Origin: Agaribacterium haliotis
GTDB lineage: Bacteria; Pseudomonadota; Gammaproteobacteria; Pseudomonadales; Cellvibrionaceae
Assembly: GCF_002312815.1 (NCBI RefSeq)
Contig: NZ_NKQJ01000005.1
Location: 41,548-105,547 of the forward strand
Direction: 5' to 3'
DNA: 64,000 nt
Part shown: in pieces, positions 46,194 to 56,448 of the stretch
Numbering within the stretch: the stretch's first letter is position 1
How the letters are laid out: every line of letters starts with the position of its first letter
Made by a program: the position numbers and the translations under genes
Notes under the pieces: generated by a model
What the model was told of the DNA's origin: nothing
What the model saw: the letters and a program-made list of their open reading frames with translations, nothing else
Database searches by the model: none

Positions 46194-47051
46194 TTAACGC
46201 GCGGGTGCAAGCTCGTGGCGAACCTGTTTTCTGGCTTTTTTAAACGCCGGTCGCAAATAGGTTTTTAACGACGGAAGCACCGCTTTGTTATCGATATTTT
46301 TTAACTGGCAAAAAAGGGCCAGGCTATAGAGGGCTTCGTCTTCACTCAGGGCTGCAGTGCGGTTTGCACTGGGGTCGTAACACCTCGCACAACTGCCGCG
46401 AAAGGTGTAGGCACTGTTGGCGATAAATACGCCAAAACCCATGAAAATGGCGAGCAGTTCAGCGCTGGCGTCAAAGCCCTCCGGCCCGGTCGGCGGCACC
46501 AATTGAGACTGCCAAAGATAGTGTTGGGCTATGTTTTTGCTCATGCTGCCAACCAAGTCCATGGGTTTTTTCATCATTGCGGCGCTGTAACTTAACTCGA
46601 GCTGTGCCGGCCGGTAGTCAAAGCTGCTGATATGGCTGAACAAGGTATGATGGTCGCCGCCGGCGTTTTTACCGGGTTGTGAGCTGAGTGTTGAGTTAGG
46701 CGCTTCACCGGCAGCAAGGTGGTTCTGTTGAGCTTTTTTTTCGCCACCGCGCGTTTGTGTCGCAAGTTGCAGCAAGCGCGGCGCGCTGGCGATATATTGT
46801 TCAGGCTTGATGAGCGCAAATGGCCAGTGCTCTAAACCCGCGTAACTAAGGATGCGCTGGCAAAGTGCAGTGGCCATATCGTGGGCGTTATCTGCGCGGT
46901 CGGGGAAAAAATCGCGCGAGGGCAGCACTAATACGCTGTGCTTTAAAAAGAACTCGTTGTCAAAATTGTTTTGTGCCCAATCAAAACTTATACGTAAGTT
47001 TTCAGAGGTGGCGTCATCGACGATTTGTGTTTTAGTAAATAGCGAGAACAT
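46194..47051 (-). CDS. Conserved hypothetical protein with CARCYDPSAN motif
   Basis: 285 residues, soluble. The C-terminal third has FRGSCARCYDPSANRTAALS followed by DEALYSLALFCQLKNID; the paired Cys (CxxC) may bind metal. A low-complexity segment lies around residues 105-140. No recognised domain. Alone on its strand; head-to-head with the SPFH gene at a distance of 297 bp. Confidence 0.65.
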   Translation of the reverse strand: MFSLFTKTQIVDDATSENLRISFDWAQNNFDNEFFLKHSVLVLPSRDFFPDRADNAHDMATALCQRILSYAGLEHWPFALIKPEQYIASAPRLLQLATQTRGGEKKAQQNHLAAGEAPNSTLSSQPGKNAGGDHHTLFSHISSFDYRPAQLELSYSAAMMKKPMDLVGSMSKNIAQHYLWQSQLVPPTGPEGFDASAELLAIFMGFGVFIANSAYTFRGSCARCYDPSANRTAALSEDEALYSLALFCQLKNIDNKAVLPSLKTYLRPAFKKARKQVRHELAPAR

Positions 47052-47348
47052 AAAATCAAAGCAAAAGCAGGTGACAGTGGCTGCGTATTATTATTGCGAC
47101 AGGTTATTGTGTCAGGCGCCGCACAGAGCGTAAGTCTATACCGAAGCGGCTCTAAATAGTTTGTTGTGTTTGGCACAAATACAAACCAATACAAACCAAG
47201 AGCGGGGCAGCTTTTAAGTTTACGGGATCCTGAGTCTTAAAAATGGTTGAATTGCGCGACGTCGTCAATAGGCTCTGTTATGCTGGGCGCCATTGGGCTA
47301 TGCCCTGTACGGTTTTATTTTTGATGGATCTGTAAATAAGAGGATGAT

Positions 47349-48719
47349 ATGGAGATCAAAAAAACGCCCCGTTTACCCAGTGTATTACTCGCCAAGCTAG
47401 CCGCAGCGGCTGCGTGTGTCTTGGCTGTGCTGCTGCTTCTAAAGAATTCATTTTTCTACGCTGAGCCCGGCTATATCTACCATGTGCGAACCGTGCTTGG
47501 CGATGAACAAGTTGTGACCGATGTCGGATATAAGTTCTATCCTTTTGGTCGCTACAACTCCTGGAAAAGGGCGATGACGGTGCAGGCGGTGCGCGACTCA
47601 AATGCCAACGGTATTAATGCCGAGTCTGATCAGGTAACGGCTTCGGCGACCTTACCGCCTTTAAGTATTATGTTCCTCGATCAGGTTGATGCTCACGCCG
47701 AGGCGACAGTGCGTTTCTCGATGCCGGGCGATCACGAGTCCTTTCTTGAGTTGGCGCACGAATACCGAACACCGGATAATTTGCTCAGAACAGCGCTGAT
47801 CCCAGCGTTTAAAGAAACGCTGCAAGCCAATGCCTCACTGATGAGCGCTGAAGAGTATTACAGTGGCGGCCGTACCGAGTTTAACTCTGAGTTTGAAAAT
47901 CAGATGAGCGATGGTATTTACCTTGTGAAACGCAAGGAGATGGCGGTGGCCAGTGGCAGGCCGGCGGCGGGTTCAGCAAATGCTGCCCTTGGCAAAGATC
48001 AGGCGGAATACGGAGAAGATACAAAAACAATATTTGTTGTGCAAAAAGTGCTCGATGACAGCGGTCTCCCGGTGCGCAAGGCTCAGCGTTTTAATAACTT
48101 TGGCATAACGGTGGTCTCTGCGCTGGTTACCGATATGAGGCCAAATAAAAAGTTTATTGAGCGCATGCAATTAAAACAAAAAGCCAGTGCCGATCGAGCG
48201 ATTGCGCGTGAGCAACGCGTGCAAGAAGAGGAGCAGCGCCTGTTGGCGATTGCTCGCGGTGAGCGCGAAGTGGCCGAGCGTCAAGCCAAGGCAAAAGTTG
48301 CTCAGATTGAAAAAACAACTAACGCTGAAACCGAAAAGCAGCTGGCAATTACCAATGCCAACAAACTGCGCGAACAAGCAGCCATTGCCAAGGAAACCGC
48401 CGAAATCAACCTCGAAAAAGCAAGGGTTGAAGCTGAAACCCGGCGCACGCTCGCCGAGGCAGAAGCGTATCAGAAACGCGTTATTCTCGAAGCCGATAAT
48501 GCTCTGGCGCAAAAACTTGAGGCGGAGGTATCAATTCACCAAATTTGGGCCAAGGCTTTTGCGCAGCGCAAAGTACCTAGCACCGTTTTTGGCGCGGGCG
48601 GGCAGGGCTCGGCGCCCGTTGGCAGCGACGCCGAAGTCAAAGCGTTTATGCAGATGCTGACTTTGGATGCGGCTAAACGCCTTAGTTACGACAGAGAGGT
48701 GAGCACGGCATCGAAGTAG
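47349..48719 (+). CDS. SPFH/Band 7-domain membrane protein
   Basis: 456 residues. N-terminal membrane anchor (about 12-30), then a SPFH/PHB domain (about 35-220), then a long charged coiled coil (about 265-400; REVAERQAKAKVAQIEKTTN) and a short Ala-rich tail ending near DREVSTASK. Flotillin/HflK-like scaffold. No NfeD, HflC or protease gene is adjacent, so its partner is not evident. Ribosome site AGAGGA precedes the ATG. Its gene ends in a strong terminator. Confidence 0.82.
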   Translation: MEIKKTPRLPSVLLAKLAAAAACVLAVLLLLKNSFFYAEPGYIYHVRTVLGDEQVVTDVGYKFYPFGRYNSWKRAMTVQAVRDSNANGINAESDQVTASATLPPLSIMFLDQVDAHAEATVRFSMPGDHESFLELAHEYRTPDNLLRTALIPAFKETLQANASLMSAEEYYSGGRTEFNSEFENQMSDGIYLVKRKEMAVASGRPAAGSANAALGKDQAEYGEDTKTIFVVQKVLDDSGLPVRKAQRFNNFGITVVSALVTDMRPNKKFIERMQLKQKASADRAIAREQRVQEEEQRLLAIARGEREVAERQAKAKVAQIEKTTNAETEKQLAITNANKLREQAAIAKETAEINLEKARVEAETRRTLAEAEAYQKRVILEADNALAQKLEAEVSIHQIWAKAFAQRKVPSTVFGAGGQGSAPVGSDAEVKAFMQMLTLDAAKRLSYDREVSTASK

Positions 48720-48747
48720 CCAAGCCGCTGTTTATTTAGTTGAAAAA

Positions 48748-48776
48748 AAGCCGGGCTTTTCAGCCCGGCTTTTTTG
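48748..48776. terminator. Strong, potentially bidirectional terminator
   Basis: AAGCCGGGC (48749-48756) pairs with GCCCGGCTT (48763-48771), with Ts on one side and As on the other. Ends the SPFH gene. Confidence 0.9.
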
Positions 48777-49031
48777 TTTAGCTGCCTAGCAGCTATTTAA
48801 AGGTTTGTACCTAAAGATGAATGCGGAGTTTGAGGGTGTTTATTGGGCGTGATGAACTGCATTCTGGATGCACCGCGCCTTTTACGTACTAACGGCTAAC
48901 TACTAGCTTCTAGCTTTCGTTTTGTGTCTTTGCTTGCTTTGTTTGCTGGCTCTTACTTCTTTAGCCTTAGCTTCGTGGTCTGTTTTTAGTCGCTGTTGCC
49001 GCAGAGAATGCGGGCTGCGTGAATGTGTAAA
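48777..49031. other. Intergenic, downstream of rmf
   Basis: Contains no gene; AT-rich and repetitive (CTAACTACTAGCTTCTAGCT-like). The rmf mRNA would run through it on the minus strand. Confidence 0.5.
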
Positions 49032-49250
49032 CTAGAAGTAGGCGCCGTGCATGTTGCTCAGCTTTTGTGCGCATGCCGCGCGGTTGTAGCCGTCCCAGCG
49101 GTCTTCTCGGCCCTGTCGCCATCCACTTAGCCACTGATAGCGTATGCTGCCTTGTTCGTAGGGGCATTTTTCTCGTGAACTACCACTGAAGCCTACCTGG
49201 TAGCCTCGACTCATTGCCAATTCAGAACGATCGCGTTTTTGGCGCTTCAT
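49032..49250 (-). CDS. rmf: Ribosome modulation factor
   Basis: 72 residues. MKRQKRDRSELAMSRGYQVG, then REKCPYEQGSIRYQWLSGWR and DRWDGYN match Rmf of Pseudomonas (KSRELCPF..WINGWREGRGDNWDGM) and E. coli. Rmf dimerises 70S ribosomes into inactive 100S particles in stationary phase. The start is MKRQ; an ATG two codons upstream (49256) is closer to the GAGG site. Divergent from rlmL, as in Pseudomonas; a second hibernation factor gene, hpf, lies at 54799. Confidence 0.92.
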   Translation of the reverse strand: MKRQKRDRSELAMSRGYQVGFSGSSREKCPYEQGSIRYQWLSGWRQGREDRWDGYNRAACAQKLSNMHGAYF

Positions 49251-49521
49251 AAGCATCTTTCCTCTTCGTGAGCAGAAAACACGTGCTCTTGGCAAAAAGG
49301 GCGTAAACTATGCGCCCAATTGCCGTTGTGCCGCCTTAACGTTTTGCGCTTATGTCTCTGGCGCTATCGTTGACGCGGTGAGCACGAATCACCAGTTTCT
49401 CAACTCCGCCTGTTTATTGGAACGAATTATTAATTATTTCGGGGTTCGCTTTAATGGCTAAAACACATAAGTAAAATATCAAATACCTTTGTTTATCATA
49501 GGTTTAGGTTTGTCTTTTAAT

Positions 49522-51720
49522 ATGAGTTCTCTATATCGTTTGTTTGTTACCTGCCCGGCGGGATTAGAAGAGTTGCTAAAGCTTGAGCTTGAGCAGCTGG
49601 GTTTAACTGGGCTTAGACAGACCGTGACAGGGGTGTTTGTCGATGCTGATGCCGCGGCCCTGTACCGCATTAACCTATGGAGCCGCTTGGCTAATAGGGT
49701 GCTGCTATTGCTCGCCGAGTCCCCGAGCGGTGACCGTGAACAGCTCTATGAGCAAGCCTCATCGATTGATTGGTCTGAGCATATGGCCGCCAATGCGCGC
49801 TTTCGTGTTGACTTTAGCGGCAGCAATCAACACATCCGCCACAGCCAGTTCGGTGCGCAGGTTATTAAAGACGCGATTGTCGATCAATTTTTGGCTCGGG
49901 GCCCGGTGCGCCCTGAAGTCGATTTAAAGCAGGCGCAGTTGCGTGTCAATGTGCGCCTGACCAAAAAGCACCTGTATATCTCCCTCGATTTAAGTGGCGA
50001 CAGCTTGCATCGGCGCGGCTATCGCGCAGGTGGCGGCATGGCGCCGCTGAAAGAAAATCTTGCAGCGGCGCTGCTGATTCGCGCTGGCTGGCCAGAGCTT
50101 ATTGAGCAGTCTCGGGCAGACGGATCCGACCTGAACTTGATCGACCCGATGTGTGGCTCGGGCACCTTGATCATTGAGGCGGCGATGATGGCCTGTCGGC
50201 GGGCGCCTGGCCTGTTGCGAGAGCAGTGGGGTTTTGAAGCTTGGCAGCAGCACCAAGCTCGGCTGTGGTCTGAGTTAAAGCGCGAGGCCAGTGAGGCGGA
50301 GCATCGCCCGAACTTTGCCGTGGTCCTTCGCGGCGCTGAGCTCGACATCCATATTGCCGCTCAGGCGCGTGAAAATATCAAGCGCGCCGGTTTTGACGCC
50401 TACGTGCATTTGCAGTGTGAGAATTTTCTCGAGCTTGAAGCGCAGAGCAGTGCTGATTTAGATAAGGACAGCGCTGCCCGGGGCTTGCTGATCTGTAACC
50501 CCCCCTATGGTATGCGCCTTGGCGAGCAGGAAAAGCTCAGTGTCGACTATCAAAGCTTGGCGGCGTTGGCGAAAGAGCACTATCCGGGCTGGCGCCTGGC
50601 TTTGTTTAGTTCCAATATGGAGCTGTTGGCACAGACGCGACTTCGCTGTGCCCGCAAGTACAAGTTGCACAACGGCCCGATTCCCTGTGAGCTGCGCCTG
50701 TATGAGCTCAACGCCGAGGCGACATTGCGCGATGACAGCCGCGCAGGTGCGGGCGCGCGTTTAAATGTTGAGTTAGACGAAGGTGGGCAGATGCTGGCCA
50801 ATCGTCTGCGAAAAAATTTAAACAAGCTCAAGTCCTGGTTGAAAACATCTGGCATCGAAGCTTACCGTGTCTACGATGCGGATCTTCCCGAGTACAGTTC
50901 GGCCATCGATGTTTACGGCGACTATCTGCACATTCAGGAATACCAGGCGCCAAGCAGCGTTGATGCCCGCAAGGCCAAGCAGCGTTTGCACATGACAGTG
51001 GCGGCCGCAGCGCAGGTATTTGCGATGGACCGGGCCCATATTTCACTTAAAACCCGCCAGCGCAACCGTGGCCAGGAGCAGTATGAAAAGCTCGGCGCAC
51101 TCGATGAGCAGGACTTCTTCACGGTGCGCGAAGGCAAGGCAAAACTTAAGGTTAACCTCAAGGCGTATCTCGACACGGGTCTTTTTCTCGATCACAGGCC
51201 GCTGCGTTTGCGCCTTGCTGACGAGGCACAAGGCAAAGAGTTTTTGAATCTTTTTTGTTACACCGCAAGTGCGAGTGTACACGCGGCTCTCGGCGGCGCC
51301 AAAGCGACAACCAGTGTGGATATGAGTAATACTTATCTTGACTGGGCCCAAAAAAACTTTGAGCTTAATCGTTTAAACGAAAGTAAGCATGAATTAGTGC
51401 GCGCGGATGTCATGCACTGGCTGGGGCAGTGCCGCCGTGGCTACGACCTGATTATGCTGGACCCTCCGAGTTTTTCTAACTCAAAAAAAATGGCGCAAAG
51501 CTTTGATGTGCAGCGCGATCATGTTTTTTTACTTAAGCGCTGTATGGAGCTACTTAAGCCCGGTGGGGTGCTGTATTTTTCCAATAATCTACGTTCGTTT
51601 AAATTGAGCGATGAGATTTTAACGGCTTATCGAGTTGAGGATATTAGCCGCCAAAGCATCGATAAAGATTTTGCGCGCAATTCAAAAATTCACCGCTGTT
51701 TTCGTCTGGAGCAAAAATAG
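49522..51720 (+). CDS. rlmL: RlmKL, bifunctional 23S rRNA methyltransferase
   Basis: 732 residues from [20 protein letters not shown] (an in-frame ATG at 49489 is an unlikely start). N-terminal THUMP domain, methyltransferase 1 with SAM motif DPMCGSGT and catalytic NPPYGMR (m2G2445), and C-terminal methyltransferase 2 with [13 protein letters not shown] and [10 protein letters not shown] (m7G2069). Ends one base into uvrB's GTG. Confidence 0.95.
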   Translation: MSSLYRLFVTCPAGLEELLKLELEQLGLTGLRQTVTGVFVDADAAALYRINLWSRLANRVLLLLAESPSGDREQLYEQASSIDWSEHMAANARFRVDFSGSNQHIRHSQFGAQVIKDAIVDQFLARGPVRPEVDLKQAQLRVNVRLTKKHLYISLDLSGDSLHRRGYRAGGGMAPLKENLAAALLIRAGWPELIEQSRADGSDLNLIDPMCGSGTLIIEAAMMACRRAPGLLREQWGFEAWQQHQARLWSELKREASEAEHRPNFAVVLRGAELDIHIAAQARENIKRAGFDAYVHLQCENFLELEAQSSADLDKDSAARGLLICNPPYGMRLGEQEKLSVDYQSLAALAKEHYPGWRLALFSSNMELLAQTRLRCARKYKLHNGPIPCELRLYELNAEATLRDDSRAGAGARLNVELDEGGQMLANRLRKNLNKLKSWLKTSGIEAYRVYDADLPEYSSAIDVYGDYLHIQEYQAPSSVDARKAKQRLHMTVAAAAQVFAMDRAHISLKTRQRNRGQEQYEKLGALDEQDFFTVREGKAKLKVNLKAYLDTGLFLDHRPLRLRLADEAQGKEFLNLFCYTASASVHAALGGAKATTSVDMSNTYLDWAQKNFELNRLNESKHELVRADVMHWLGQCRRGYDLIMLDPPSFSNSKKMAQSFDVQRDHVFLLKRCMELLKPGGVLYFSNNLRSFKLSDEILTAYRVEDISRQSIDKDFARNSKIHRCFRLEQK

Positions 51721-53717
51721 TGAAGGCGTTTAACTTAGTCAGTAAATATAAGCCTGCGGGCGATCAACCCGGTGCGATCAAGTTGCTAAGCGAAGGTGTG
51801 CAGTCAGGTTTGGCCTACCAGACTTTACTCGGGGTGACCGGCTCAGGAAAAACCTACACAATCGCCAATGTTATCGATAAGTTGCAAAGACCAACGTTGG
51901 TTATGGCGCACAATAAAACGCTTGCCGCGCAGCTCTACGGTGAATTTAAAGAGTTTTTCCCAAATAACTCCGTCGAATATTTTGTTTCGTATTACGATTA
52001 TTATCAGCCGGAAGCCTATGTGCCGGCTTCCGATACCTTTATTGAAAAAGATGCATCGATCAACGAGCACGTAGAGCAGATGAGGCTCAGCGCCACCAAA
52101 GCTTTGCTTGAGCGTCGAGATACCATCATTGTTGCAACGGTGTCGGCGATTTATGGCCTCGGTGACCCCGAGCTGTATATGAAGATGATGCTGCACCTGG
52201 TGGTCGGTGAGCCGATCGGGCAGCGGGATATTTTGCGTCGTTTAGCGGAGCTCCAGTACGAGCGCAACGATATTGATTTTCGCCGCGGTACCTACAGGGT
52301 GCGCGGAGATGTTATTGATGTTTTTCCCGCAGACTCCGAGCAAGACGCCGTGCGCATTGAGCTTTTTGATGAAGAGGTAGACCGGCTCAGTATTTTTGAT
52401 CCGTTGACCGGCGAGCAGTTAAATAAATTACAGCGGGTTACGATTCATCCAAAAACACACTATGTAACGCCGCGCGAGCGCATTTTAGAGGCGATTGATC
52501 ACATTGACGTTGAGTTGGAGCAGCGTTTAAAACAGCTGCGCGATAACAGTAAGCTTGTTGAGGCGCAGCGCCTTGAGCAGCGCACGCGCTACGATCTTGA
52601 GATGATGCGCGAGCTCGGTTATTGCAATGGTATTGAAAATTACTCGCGCTATCTCAGCGGTCGCGACAGCGGCAATGCACCGCCGACCTTATTTGACTAT
52701 TTGCCCACTGAAGCCCTGTTGGTTATTGATGAAAGCCACGTGACTATCCCGCAAATTGGCGCCATGTACAAAGGCGATCGATCCCGTAAAGAAACCTTGG
52801 TTGAGTACGGTTTTCGCCTGCCGAGTGCGTTAGATAATCGCCCCATGCGTTTTGAAGAGTGGGAAAATAAAGCGCCGCAAATGATTATGGTCAGTGCAAC
52901 GCCGGGTGACTATGAAAAAGAACACCAGGCGCAGGTCGTCGAGCAGGTGGTTAGGCCCACCGGTTTGGTTGACCCGGTATTGGAAGTTCGCCCGGCCAGT
53001 TCACAGGTTGACGATGTGCTCGGCGAAATCAACCGCACGGTTGAGTCTGGCAGTCGCGTATTGTTGACCGTGTTAACCAAGCGCATGGCTGAAGACTTAA
53101 CGGAGTTTTTGCTCGAGCACGGCGTGCGCGTGCGTTATTTACACTCCGATATTGACACGGTTGAGCGCGTGGAAATTATTCGTGATCTAAGGCTCGGTGA
53201 GTTTGATGTCCTGGTGGGCATTAACCTTTTGCGTGAGGGCCTGGACATGCCCGAGGTGTCACTGGTAGCAATACTCGATGCGGATAAGGAGGGTTTTTTG
53301 CGATCCGAGCGCAGCTTGATACAAACGATAGGGCGTGCAGCTCGAAATGTGCAGGGACGGGCCATTCTCTATGCAGACAGGATAACCGGCTCTATGCAGC
53401 GGGCAATGGATGAGACAGAGCGGCGTCGGGCTAAGCAGCTGGCCTACAACGAGGCGCACGGTATTGTGCCTGCCGGTATACAAAAAAGCATTGCCGATAT
53501 TATGGAGGGTGTTTATACACCGCAAGCGCGCCAGCGCAAAGTGGCCGATGCCCGTGCAAGCTACCGAGTCGAGCTGGATAAAGAGGCCGATATTTGGAGT
53601 CAGATCGAAGCGCTGGAGGCAAAAATGCACGATGCGGCAAAAGATCTGGAGTTTGAAAAAGCGGCGGCTTTACGCGATGAGGTGCACCGCTTACGAACTC
53701 AAGCTCAGGCGCTTTAA
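51720..53717 (+). CDS. uvrB: UvrB, excinuclease ABC subunit B
   Basis: Damage-verification helicase-like subunit of nucleotide-excision repair. 665 residues from a GTG that overlaps the rlmL stop by 1 base. Walker [11 protein letters not shown], beta-hairpin region [19 protein letters not shown] (52001 area), DEAH-type [11 protein letters not shown], motif [11 protein letters not shown], and a C-terminal UVR motif [15 protein letters not shown] that contacts UvrC. Confidence 0.97.
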   Translation: MKAFNLVSKYKPAGDQPGAIKLLSEGVQSGLAYQTLLGVTGSGKTYTIANVIDKLQRPTLVMAHNKTLAAQLYGEFKEFFPNNSVEYFVSYYDYYQPEAYVPASDTFIEKDASINEHVEQMRLSATKALLERRDTIIVATVSAIYGLGDPELYMKMMLHLVVGEPIGQRDILRRLAELQYERNDIDFRRGTYRVRGDVIDVFPADSEQDAVRIELFDEEVDRLSIFDPLTGEQLNKLQRVTIHPKTHYVTPRERILEAIDHIDVELEQRLKQLRDNSKLVEAQRLEQRTRYDLEMMRELGYCNGIENYSRYLSGRDSGNAPPTLFDYLPTEALLVIDESHVTIPQIGAMYKGDRSRKETLVEYGFRLPSALDNRPMRFEEWENKAPQMIMVSATPGDYEKEHQAQVVEQVVRPTGLVDPVLEVRPASSQVDDVLGEINRTVESGSRVLLTVLTKRMAEDLTEFLLEHGVRVRYLHSDIDTVERVEIIRDLRLGEFDVLVGINLLREGLDMPEVSLVAILDADKEGFLRSERSLIQTIGRAARNVQGRAILYADRITGSMQRAMDETERRRAKQLAYNEAHGIVPAGIQKSIADIMEGVYTPQARQRKVADARASYRVELDKEADIWSQIEALEAKMHDAAKDLEFEKAAALRDEVHRLRTQAQAL

Positions 53718-53799
53718 GCTCGCTTTATTCAGTGTGCTCGGCTAACTTGCCTTTAAAACGCTTCAAAAATGGTTGCGCCTGCTTGATGGCATTTGCATG

Positions 53800-53855
53800 A
53801 GCACGGTACTAAAAGCAATGTAATGAGAGCATTGTACTAAGAGCAATGCAATAAG
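53800..53855 (+). repeat. 14-bp tandem repeat, four copies
   Basis: Consecutive units AGCACGGTACTAAA, AGCAATGTAATGAG, AGCATTGTACTAAG, AGCAATGCAATAAG, then AGTGCTG-like remnants. Lies between convergent uvrB and the diguanylate cyclase gene. Confidence 0.85.
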
Positions 53856-53880
53856 AGTGCTGCGCTGCAAGTGTGCTGCT

Positions 53881-54537
53881 TCAATCAAACAGGGCTGCTT
53901 TTTCGGCGGCGCTGACTTCACTTGTCGGGCCGCTTTCATCTGGGCAGGAAATTTGGTTGCGGCCAGCGCCTTTTGCTTTGTACAGCTGTTCGTCTGCTTT
54001 TTTTATAAGTTGTTCAGGGTTTAGGCTTTGCTGCCTGTCAGCTGAGGCCACACCAATGCTCGCGGTGATGTCGAGCTGAGCAACGCTGTCGATGCTCAAC
54101 TGCTGCTGCTCAATATGCTGACGCAAGCGCTCGGCAACACGTACGCCGACCCCGAGGTTGCTGGCGGGCAACACAATCGCAAACTCCTCACCACCATAGC
54201 GACAGGCAACATCGAGCTTTCGTGTGCACTGCCTAATAAGTTGGGCGATGTGCACCAGCGCTTTATCGCCCACATCGTGGCCGTATTGGTCGTTTATGTT
54301 TTTAAAGAAATCGATGTCGAGCATCAATAATGTTGTTGCCTGGCCTGTGCGTGTCGTGCGCTCAAGTTCTTGATCGAGGCAGTAGTTTAGGTGGCGACGA
54401 TTAAAAAGCTTTGTTAGTGGGTCGGTTCTTACGGCTAATTTAAGCTCTGCAATTTCAGCGTGTAACGCTTCAAGCTCGCTGTAGTTCGGGCAGGAGTCGG
54501 GGCCATTCGGGCAAAGCGTGCGTTGGTCGCGGCTCAT
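53881..54537 (-). CDS. GGDEF diguanylate cyclase
   Basis: 218 residues, soluble. Active-site GGEEF at 115-119, with inhibitory RxxD site (RKLD, 106-109) five residues ahead; NKDxxD-like LDIDFFKNINDQYGHDVGD for substrate binding. The N-terminus has two Cys (CPNGPDSCPN) followed by a coiled coil leading into the TDPLTKLFNRRHL start of the domain. Makes c-di-GMP; no sensory domain beyond the Cys segment. The PilZ protein at 2387 could be a target. Confidence 0.92.
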   Translation of the reverse strand: MSRDQRTLCPNGPDSCPNYSELEALHAEIAELKLAVRTDPLTKLFNRRHLNYCLDQELERTTRTGQATTLLMLDIDFFKNINDQYGHDVGDKALVHIAQLIRQCTRKLDVACRYGGEEFAIVLPASNLGVGVRVAERLRQHIEQQQLSIDSVAQLDITASIGVASADRQQSLNPEQLIKKADEQLYKAKGAGRNQISCPDESGPTSEVSAAEKAALFD

Positions 54538-54798
54538 CGTTGCTAGCTAATCTCTAGGGGCTCTTCTGAAGTGTAAACAAGTCTTTGTAAAAAGTCTTGG
54601 TGGCTGCAGTTTTCTGCATGCGGTGCAGCTGAAATTAACCGGTGTTGAGCTGTGTAAATAGGGCTTCTACAAGTACAGCTAAGGGGGCGACGAGGAAAGG
54701 CACTGCAACATAGGTGGCGTTTAAGGGGATTCCCCGCCAGAAGGCGGGGAACGGCAGGTCGGATAAACCTGCGATAAGAATTTGGTCGTTGGCGATAT

Positions 54799-55116
54799 TT
54801 AATGCCGAGTGTTTTTGCGCTTGCTGCTTTCTTCTTTGAGTTTTCGCTCCATGGTTTCAAACGCGTCCCGTACTGCAACGTGCATGGATTCGTCATCATT
54901 GGAAACAAGCAGAGGATTTCCCTTTACGTCAATCTCGATAGAGGCTCGGAAAATCTTGCCTTTATGCTTATGTTTGTGCGGACTGTCGAGTACGACCCGG
55001 CTATGGATAATGGCATCCGAGAATCGGTGCAGCTTTTCCATGCGTTTATTGATTGTGTCATTCAGCGCGGGGGATGATTCGAGGTCTCGATAGACAACTT
55101 CCGCATTTGATTTCAT
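54799..55116 (-). CDS. hpf: Hibernation-promoting factor (HPF/RaiA)
   Basis: 105 residues. Ribosome-binding protein with the RaiA fold: NKRMEKLHRFSDAIIHSRVV, SPHKHKHKGKIFRASIEI, and VAVRDAFETMERKLKE. Binds the 30S A/P sites and stabilises inactive ribosomes. Good ribosome site GGAGGT before the ATG. The short form (about 100 residues) acts with Rmf, whose gene is 5.5 kb upstream. Confidence 0.93.
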   Translation of the reverse strand: MKSNAEVVYRDLESSPALNDTINKRMEKLHRFSDAIIHSRVVLDSPHKHKHKGKIFRASIEIDVKGNPLLVSNDDESMHVAVRDAFETMERKLKEESSKRKNTRH

Positions 55117-55308
55117 AGGCTGACCTCCGTCGTGCCGTAGTTTCTGGGGGAAATATTGCTGGGGCCCACGTCTTTACTATGGCGCTTGTAAAAAAAAATT
55201 CAAGAGGTTTTTGAGAGAATTAAAGACTTTTTTCTTTGCCAAAAAAGTCGCGACATAATGTACTAAATTTTTTTAATTTATGTCAAAAATCGCCGTCAAT
55301 CGCTGGTT

Positions 55309-56325
55309 TTAAGGCTTCTCTGAAAAGAGTTTCGCGCGTACAGTGGTGCGATATTGTCGCGGTGTAAGCCCGACGATTTGCTTAAAGAGTTTGTTAAAAT
55401 GGCTGGCGTCCGAGTAGCCGACGCTGTGCATGACTTCGGTTGTACTCAGATTGCTATTTTTTAGCAGTTCGCGAGCGCTGTCCAAGCGCAGCTTTTGCAA
55501 ATATTGCAGCGGACTTTGTTCAAAACTTTGGCGAAAGCGCCTGTCAAAACTGCGCCGGCTCATGCCGAGCTCGCAGGCAAGTTCATCGAAATTTAGGCCC
55601 GGGCTCAGGTTATTGGCGATGGCCCGCTGAGCATCGAGCATAAGCTCATCGGTCAGCAGGGCTTTGGAGTTATCTTGCAGGGCCAGCTGTTGATAATTTT
55701 TGCGGATATCGTGAAAAAAGTGTCGTTGTACCTGGGTTGAAATTTCGCGGCCGTAATTAAGTTCAATAAAATGGACCACCAGATCGGCGAGTGTGTTCAC
55801 ACTGCCGGTGCAATACAGGCGGCCACTTTGGGTGATGAAATATTTTCGCTGCAGCAGCACCTCGGGGTAACGCTTTTCAAACTGATCAAAATAGTGCCAG
55901 TGTGTGGTGGCAACTCGATTGTTTAATAAGCCCGCTTCAGCCATAAAGCAGCAACCCGTGCCCACCCCTGCAATGCGCGTGGTTTCACGTGAAAACATAA
56001 ATGTCAACCAGTTTGTAAGTTTCTTGTGTTTGGCGACGATGGGGAAGGGGTTTCGCCACAGCGCGGGTAAGAAAACGATATTGGCTTGGTTAATGTCTTC
56101 TAAGTGCGCATTGCACGCGATATTCAGGCTTGTTCCTGCGTGGATATCACTTCGCTTTTCTGCACCGGAGGCAATACGAATATTTAATGCGCTCTGCATG
56201 GTTTTTTTACGCGAAGAGGCTCGATAGATATCGTCCGCTGCGCGCAGTAATTCGATCGGCAGTGACACCGACGTGGTTAACATATGCTCACAGGTGATGA
56301 ATACGACGTCGAGTTGCTTGGGCAT
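55309..56325 (-). CDS. GlxA-type AraC-family regulator
   Basis: 338 residues. N-terminal DJ-1/PfpI-like domain (LDVVFITCEHMLTTSVSLPI, with AGVGTGCCFMAEAGLL at the nucleophile elbow) and a C-terminal AraC HTH (about 240-330; LACELGMSRRSFDRRFRQ and VMHSVGYSDASHFNKLFKQ). These GATase-like regulators often control amine or amino-acid catabolism. It is divergent from fabY, so that gene could be a target, but no site is visible. Confidence 0.9.
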   Translation of the reverse strand: MPKQLDVVFITCEHMLTTSVSLPIELLRAADDIYRASSRKKTMQSALNIRIASGAEKRSDIHAGTSLNIACNAHLEDINQANIVFLPALWRNPFPIVAKHKKLTNWLTFMFSRETTRIAGVGTGCCFMAEAGLLNNRVATTHWHYFDQFEKRYPEVLLQRKYFITQSGRLYCTGSVNTLADLVVHFIELNYGREISTQVQRHFFHDIRKNYQQLALQDNSKALLTDELMLDAQRAIANNLSPGLNFDELACELGMSRRSFDRRFRQSFEQSPLQYLQKLRLDSARELLKNSNLSTTEVMHSVGYSDASHFNKLFKQIVGLTPRQYRTTVRAKLFSEKP

Positions 56326-56448
56326 GGCTTAAGTGCGTGATTAGATTGGCTTGATCGCCACTGCTTGTGGCTGGTATGCCTATAAATCTAACACAGTAAC
56401 TCAGTAGAATTGCGACTTGATTCAGTAATTACGGTTATTTATAGAGTT

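Noticed and set aside
54543..54908. 121-codon minus-strand frame after hpf
   Set aside because: Overlaps hpf in another frame, Arg/Pro/Cys-rich and without a ribosome site. A second, start-less frame in 54640-54820 looks membrane-like but cannot be supported.
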